From the IMG/VR virus record IMGVR_UViG_3300032278_000067, positions 1 to 31,995 of that record: a DNA stretch of 31,995 bases; one strand, 5' to 3'. Source of the stretch: a virus. Positions 29,193 through 31,995 of the stretch are shown one piece after another. The translations under genes and the position numbers were made by a program. The notes beneath the pieces were generated by a model. It was not told the origin of the DNA and did no database searches. It was given only the letters and a program-made list of their open reading frames with translations. Every line of letters begins with the position of its first letter. The first letter of the stretch is position 1.

Positions 29193-31995
29193 GAACCAGA
29201 ACAGGTTACTCGTTTCGCCACTCTGTTGGCCATTTACGAGACGTCATTGCTAGATTGCAAAAATGCAATTATTCTGCAGCACCTATCACTGACAGAGCCT
29301 CCACCTTTGGCTGGGTAAAATGGAATCACTTGTGTGAAGATAAAAAGATTCGCCCAGTGTTCGGAATAGAATTGGCCGTAACTGATAGCATCAATGCTAA
29401 ACGCCCAACAGTTGATCATTGGGTGTTTCTTGCTCAAAATGACATCGGCGACATCAATCGTCTAACTGAGATAGCCACTAGACAATTCCGCTATCAGCCA
29501 TTGCTGACTTACGAACAAGCCTGTCATGCTCCAGGTGTATTCAAGATCATGGGATATAAATCTCAACTTGATCACGTTGATCACGGCACAGATTTGTTTG
29601 CTGGGCTTTCACCAGCTTGTTCTCGTGGATATGTCACTGCCATCAAGAACAAGAAGATCCCCTTCTTGGCTGTTGGGGAGAATGTATTTACCATTCCTGA
29701 GCAAAATGGTTTTTATGAAGTTGTTGCTGGTAGAAATAGCTCAATGCAAAGTTACCCACAGCACATACTTACGCAAGACGAGTGGGAAGAAGCTGTATCT
29801 TATGTAGGATTTTCTAAGACGCAACTTAATGATATTTGGAAAAATAGTCGACAGATACTTAAAAATTGCACCGCTAAGCTTAAGCATGGCAAGCTGCTCG
29901 CTCCAGAACGGCCAGTGCCTCTACTCAAGATGTGCGAGAAGGGGGCAGAGAAGCTTGGAGTTAATTTGAAAGATTCAATTTATCGAAAGCGTCTTCACCA
30001 TGAGCTAACACTAATTGAAGAAAAAGAGTATGAAGACTATTTTTATATCGTTTCAGATATTTGTGAATTTGCTCGTTCTCGAATGATTGTCGGTCCTGCT
30101 CGTGGCTCTAGTTGCGGGAGCCTTGTTTGCTACTTGCTTGGAATTACCACTGTTGATCCCATTCCTCATGGTCTCATATTTGAACGATTCATTGATATCA
30201 ACCGTAACGATCTTCCAGACATCGATATAGATTTTTCTGATCAGCATCGCCACATGGTCTTTAAATACATGTCTGACAAGTACGGCGAAAATAGGGTAGC
30301 AAGACTTGGCACTGTGGCGATGTACAAATCTCGCTCAGCGCTTAGCGAGTCTGGTGCTGCTCTGAGTGCACCCAGATGGATGTGTGATGCAGTTGCTGAA
30401 TCTTTGATTGAACGATCTAGTGGTGATTCTCGTGCACTTCTCACACTTGAAGACACACTCAAAACAATGCCAGCAGGGAAAGAGTTACTTGAAAAGTATC
30501 CAGCCATGATCGTAGCAGCGTCAATGGAAGGCCACCCACGTCATTACTCTCAGCATGCTGCTGCTGTTGTGATTGCCGAAAAGCCCATCACAGATTTTGT
30601 AGCCGTTGATCATCGTTCTGGTGCAACCATGTGTGACAAGTATGACGCTGAAGCTATCAACCTCCTGAAGATTGATGCGCTGGGTCTGACACAGTTGTCT
30701 GTATTTGAAGATGCGCTGGACATGGCTGGTTTGGCACGAGACACGCTGGAGAACTTATCGCTCGACGATCAGGATTCGTTCGAAGTACTTAATAAAGGGC
30801 ATTTCGCTGGCATCTTCCAGTTTAATGGCATGGCGCTACAATCAATTTGCAAGCAATTTGAAGTCACTGACTTTAATGATATTGTCCAAGTTACAGCCCT
30901 AGGTCGCCCTGGACCTTTGGCCAGTGGCGGTGCGCATGAGTGGATTCGACGTAAGAATGGTATCAATAGCGTAACCTACCCGCATCCAGTATTTGAGCCT
31001 TATCTGAATGACACACTTGGCATCGTTCTGTACCAAGAACAGGTAATGGAGATTGGTCGCAATATTGGCGGACTCGATTGGGGACAGGTTACTGCTTTGC
31101 GCAAAGCCATGAGCCGATCACTGGGAACAGAATACTTTGATCAATTTGGGGATCCCTGGAAGAAGGGAGCAATTGCCAAGGGAGTGAACCCAAATGATGC
31201 CAACAAAGTTTGGGACGATCTTTGTGCTTATGGAGCATGGTCATTTAATAAATCTCACTCTGTTGCATATGGTCTTATTTCCTACTGGTGCTGTTGGCTT
31301 AAGGCTCATCATCCTTTTGAATTTGCTGCAGCTACCCTGTCCCACGAAAAGGATCCAGATAGGCAGATACAGTTGCTCCGTGAAATTGTTTCTGAAGGAT
31401 ACAGCTATGAACCGTTCTCCCCAGAGTTAAGTGGAGAGGCATGGACAGTTGATTATAGGGAAGTTGATGGCGAGCTTTTAGAACAACCTGTGCTGATTGG
31501 CCCATTGACAAATATCAAAGGTATTGGGCCAAAGACGCTGGCAGCAATACTTGATGCGCGGAAGAATAATGTGCCATTGCCTGAGAAAATTCAGAAAATG
31601 CTAAGTAAGGATATTGTCACGCCGATCGATACATTATACCCAATAGGTGATGCCTTTAAACGACTCATTCCTGATCCCAGCGCACGCAACATAATCACTC
31701 CTCCAACTCCGATCATTGATATTAAGATCATGGAGAAAGATTATGAAGTGATGGTTTTCTGCACAACATCCAAGATAAATCCACGTGATGAGAATGAAGT
31801 GATTAATGTTCAACGCAGAGGCTACGAAATCAAGGATGGGCCAACAGCCTCACTAAATTTGCAGTTGACTGATGACACAGATACTGTGTTTGGCAAGATT
31901 GATCGTTTCAAATATCTCAAAATGGGAAAGCCAATTGTTGACAGAGGACGGCCAGGTAAATCTCTGTACGCTGTTAAAGGGGTCGTCAGAGGAGG
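29186..31995 (+). CDS. C-family DNA polymerase (DnaE-like), 3' end outside window
   Basis: About 936 residues, open to the window edge. The best start is TTG at 29186, overlapping the upstream stop. The N-terminus (TGYSFRHSVGHLRDVIARLQ, then TDRASTFGWVKW, KKIRPVFGIELAV) is a degenerate PHP domain. The palm follows: GPARGSSCGSLVCYLLGITT near 303 and LPDIDIDF near 343-350 with catalytic Asp residues. Later blocks are GHPRHYSQHAAAVVIAEKPI, LKIDALGLTQLS, GRPGPLASGG, GIVLYQEQVMEIG and SFNKSHSVAYGLISYW, all typical of DnaE. The end is entering an OB-fold. It is the main phage replicase, working with the exonuclease and ssDNA-binding-like protein encoded upstream. Confidence 0.93.
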   Translation, partial: MLRTRTGYSFRHSVGHLRDVIARLQKCNYSAAPITDRASTFGWVKWNHLCEDKKIRPVFGIELAVTDSINAKRPTVDHWVFLAQNDIGDINRLTEIATRQFRYQPLLTYEQACHAPGVFKIMGYKSQLDHVDHGTDLFAGLSPACSRGYVTAIKNKKIPFLAVGENVFTIPEQNGFYEVVAGRNSSMQSYPQHILTQDEWEEAVSYVGFSKTQLNDIWKNSRQILKNCTAKLKHGKLLAPERPVPLLKMCEKGAEKLGVNLKDSIYRKRLHHELTLIEEKEYEDYFYIVSDICEFARSRMIVGPARGSSCGSLVCYLLGITTVDPIPHGLIFERFIDINRNDLPDIDIDFSDQHRHMVFKYMSDKYGENRVARLGTVAMYKSRSALSESGAALSAPRWMCDAVAESLIERSSGDSRALLTLEDTLKTMPAGKELLEKYPAMIVAASMEGHPRHYSQHAAAVVIAEKPITDFVAVDHRSGATMCDKYDAEAINLLKIDALGLTQLSVFEDALDMAGLARDTLENLSLDDQDSFEVLNKGHFAGIFQFNGMALQSICKQFEVTDFNDIVQVTALGRPGPLASGGAHEWIRRKNGINSVTYPHPVFEPYLNDTLGIVLYQEQVMEIGRNIGGLDWGQVTALRKAMSRSLGTEYFDQFGDPWKKGAIAKGVNPNDANKVWDDLCAYGAWSFNKSHSVAYGLISYWCCWLKAHHPFEFAAATLSHEKDPDRQIQLLREIVSEGYSYEPFSPELSGEAWTVDYREVDGELLEQPVLIGPLTNIKGIGPKTLAAILDARKNNVPLPEKIQKMLSKDIVTPIDTLYPIGDAFKRLIPDPSARNIITPPTPIIDIKIMEKDYEVMVFCTTSKINPRDENEVINVQRRGYEIKDGPTASLNLQLTDDTDTVFGKIDRFKYLKMGKPIVDRGRPGKSLYAVKGVVRG

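Overview
This is a piece of a tailed-phage genome with short-tailed (podovirus-like), P22-type virion genes. The C-terminal half of a P22-type portal protein runs in from the left edge. A C-family (DnaE-like) DNA polymerase runs out of the right edge. Gene density, ATGA/TGATG start-stop overlaps and the absence of host housekeeping genes all fit a phage. The host is not shown directly. The periplasmic protein at 15296 resembles a family I associate with Alphaproteobacteria, which is only a weak hint.

Layout. (1) 1-17349, rightward: late genes. In order these are portal, glycine-zipper protein, scaffold, P22-like coat, small capsid-associated protein, hairpin terminator, neck/tail genes, an acetyltransferase-like protein, three putative internal (ejection) proteins, a tail-fibre block with a poly-glycine fibre and a tail-assembly chaperone, and then a lysis block. 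The lysis block holds an XhlA-like protein, two further small membrane or secreted proteins, a DUF5675 putative peptidoglycan enzyme, a short lipoprotein, a DUF6496 protein and a class 3 lipase. (2) 17331-19701, leftward: promoter, 81-aa protein, SNF2-type helicase and an 83-aa winged-helix-like protein, meeting the lipase gene tail to tail. (3) 19732-23582, leftward: a promoter identical in key positions to the previous one, then small genes and a DUF932 gene ending at an intrinsic terminator. (4) 23583-31995: a divergent control region, then a rightward replication and nucleotide operon. Its genes are an ssDNA-binding-like protein, an unknown protein, an FAD oxidoreductase, a structured RNA candidate, ThyX, a methyltransferase, a PNKP-type phosphatase, a MazG-like/DUF1599-like protein, a DEDDh exonuclease and a DnaE-like polymerase.

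The most striking signal is in block 3. Six copies of a compact RNA on the minus strand each have GAAA, a stem III hairpin, UC, a stem I hairpin and CUGAUGA, closed by a short stem II. These are type II hammerhead ribozymes. Paired bases change together between copies. In every copy the loop of stem I is complementary to the bases just after stem II, next to the Shine-Dalgarno sequence of the next gene. The ribozymes cut the operon into one- or two-gene units. Upstream stop codons abut each ribozyme, and this supported calling two small genes at 21354-21530 and 21914-22087. Cleavage would leave each mRNA with a stem III hairpin at its 3' end and a stem I hairpin at its 5' end.

Two more shared signals tie the early region together. 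The two leftward promoters share 21 bases at identical spacing. Paired inverted GGTTCC..GGTTC elements lie in front of the helicase gene and in front of the ssDNA-binding-like gene.
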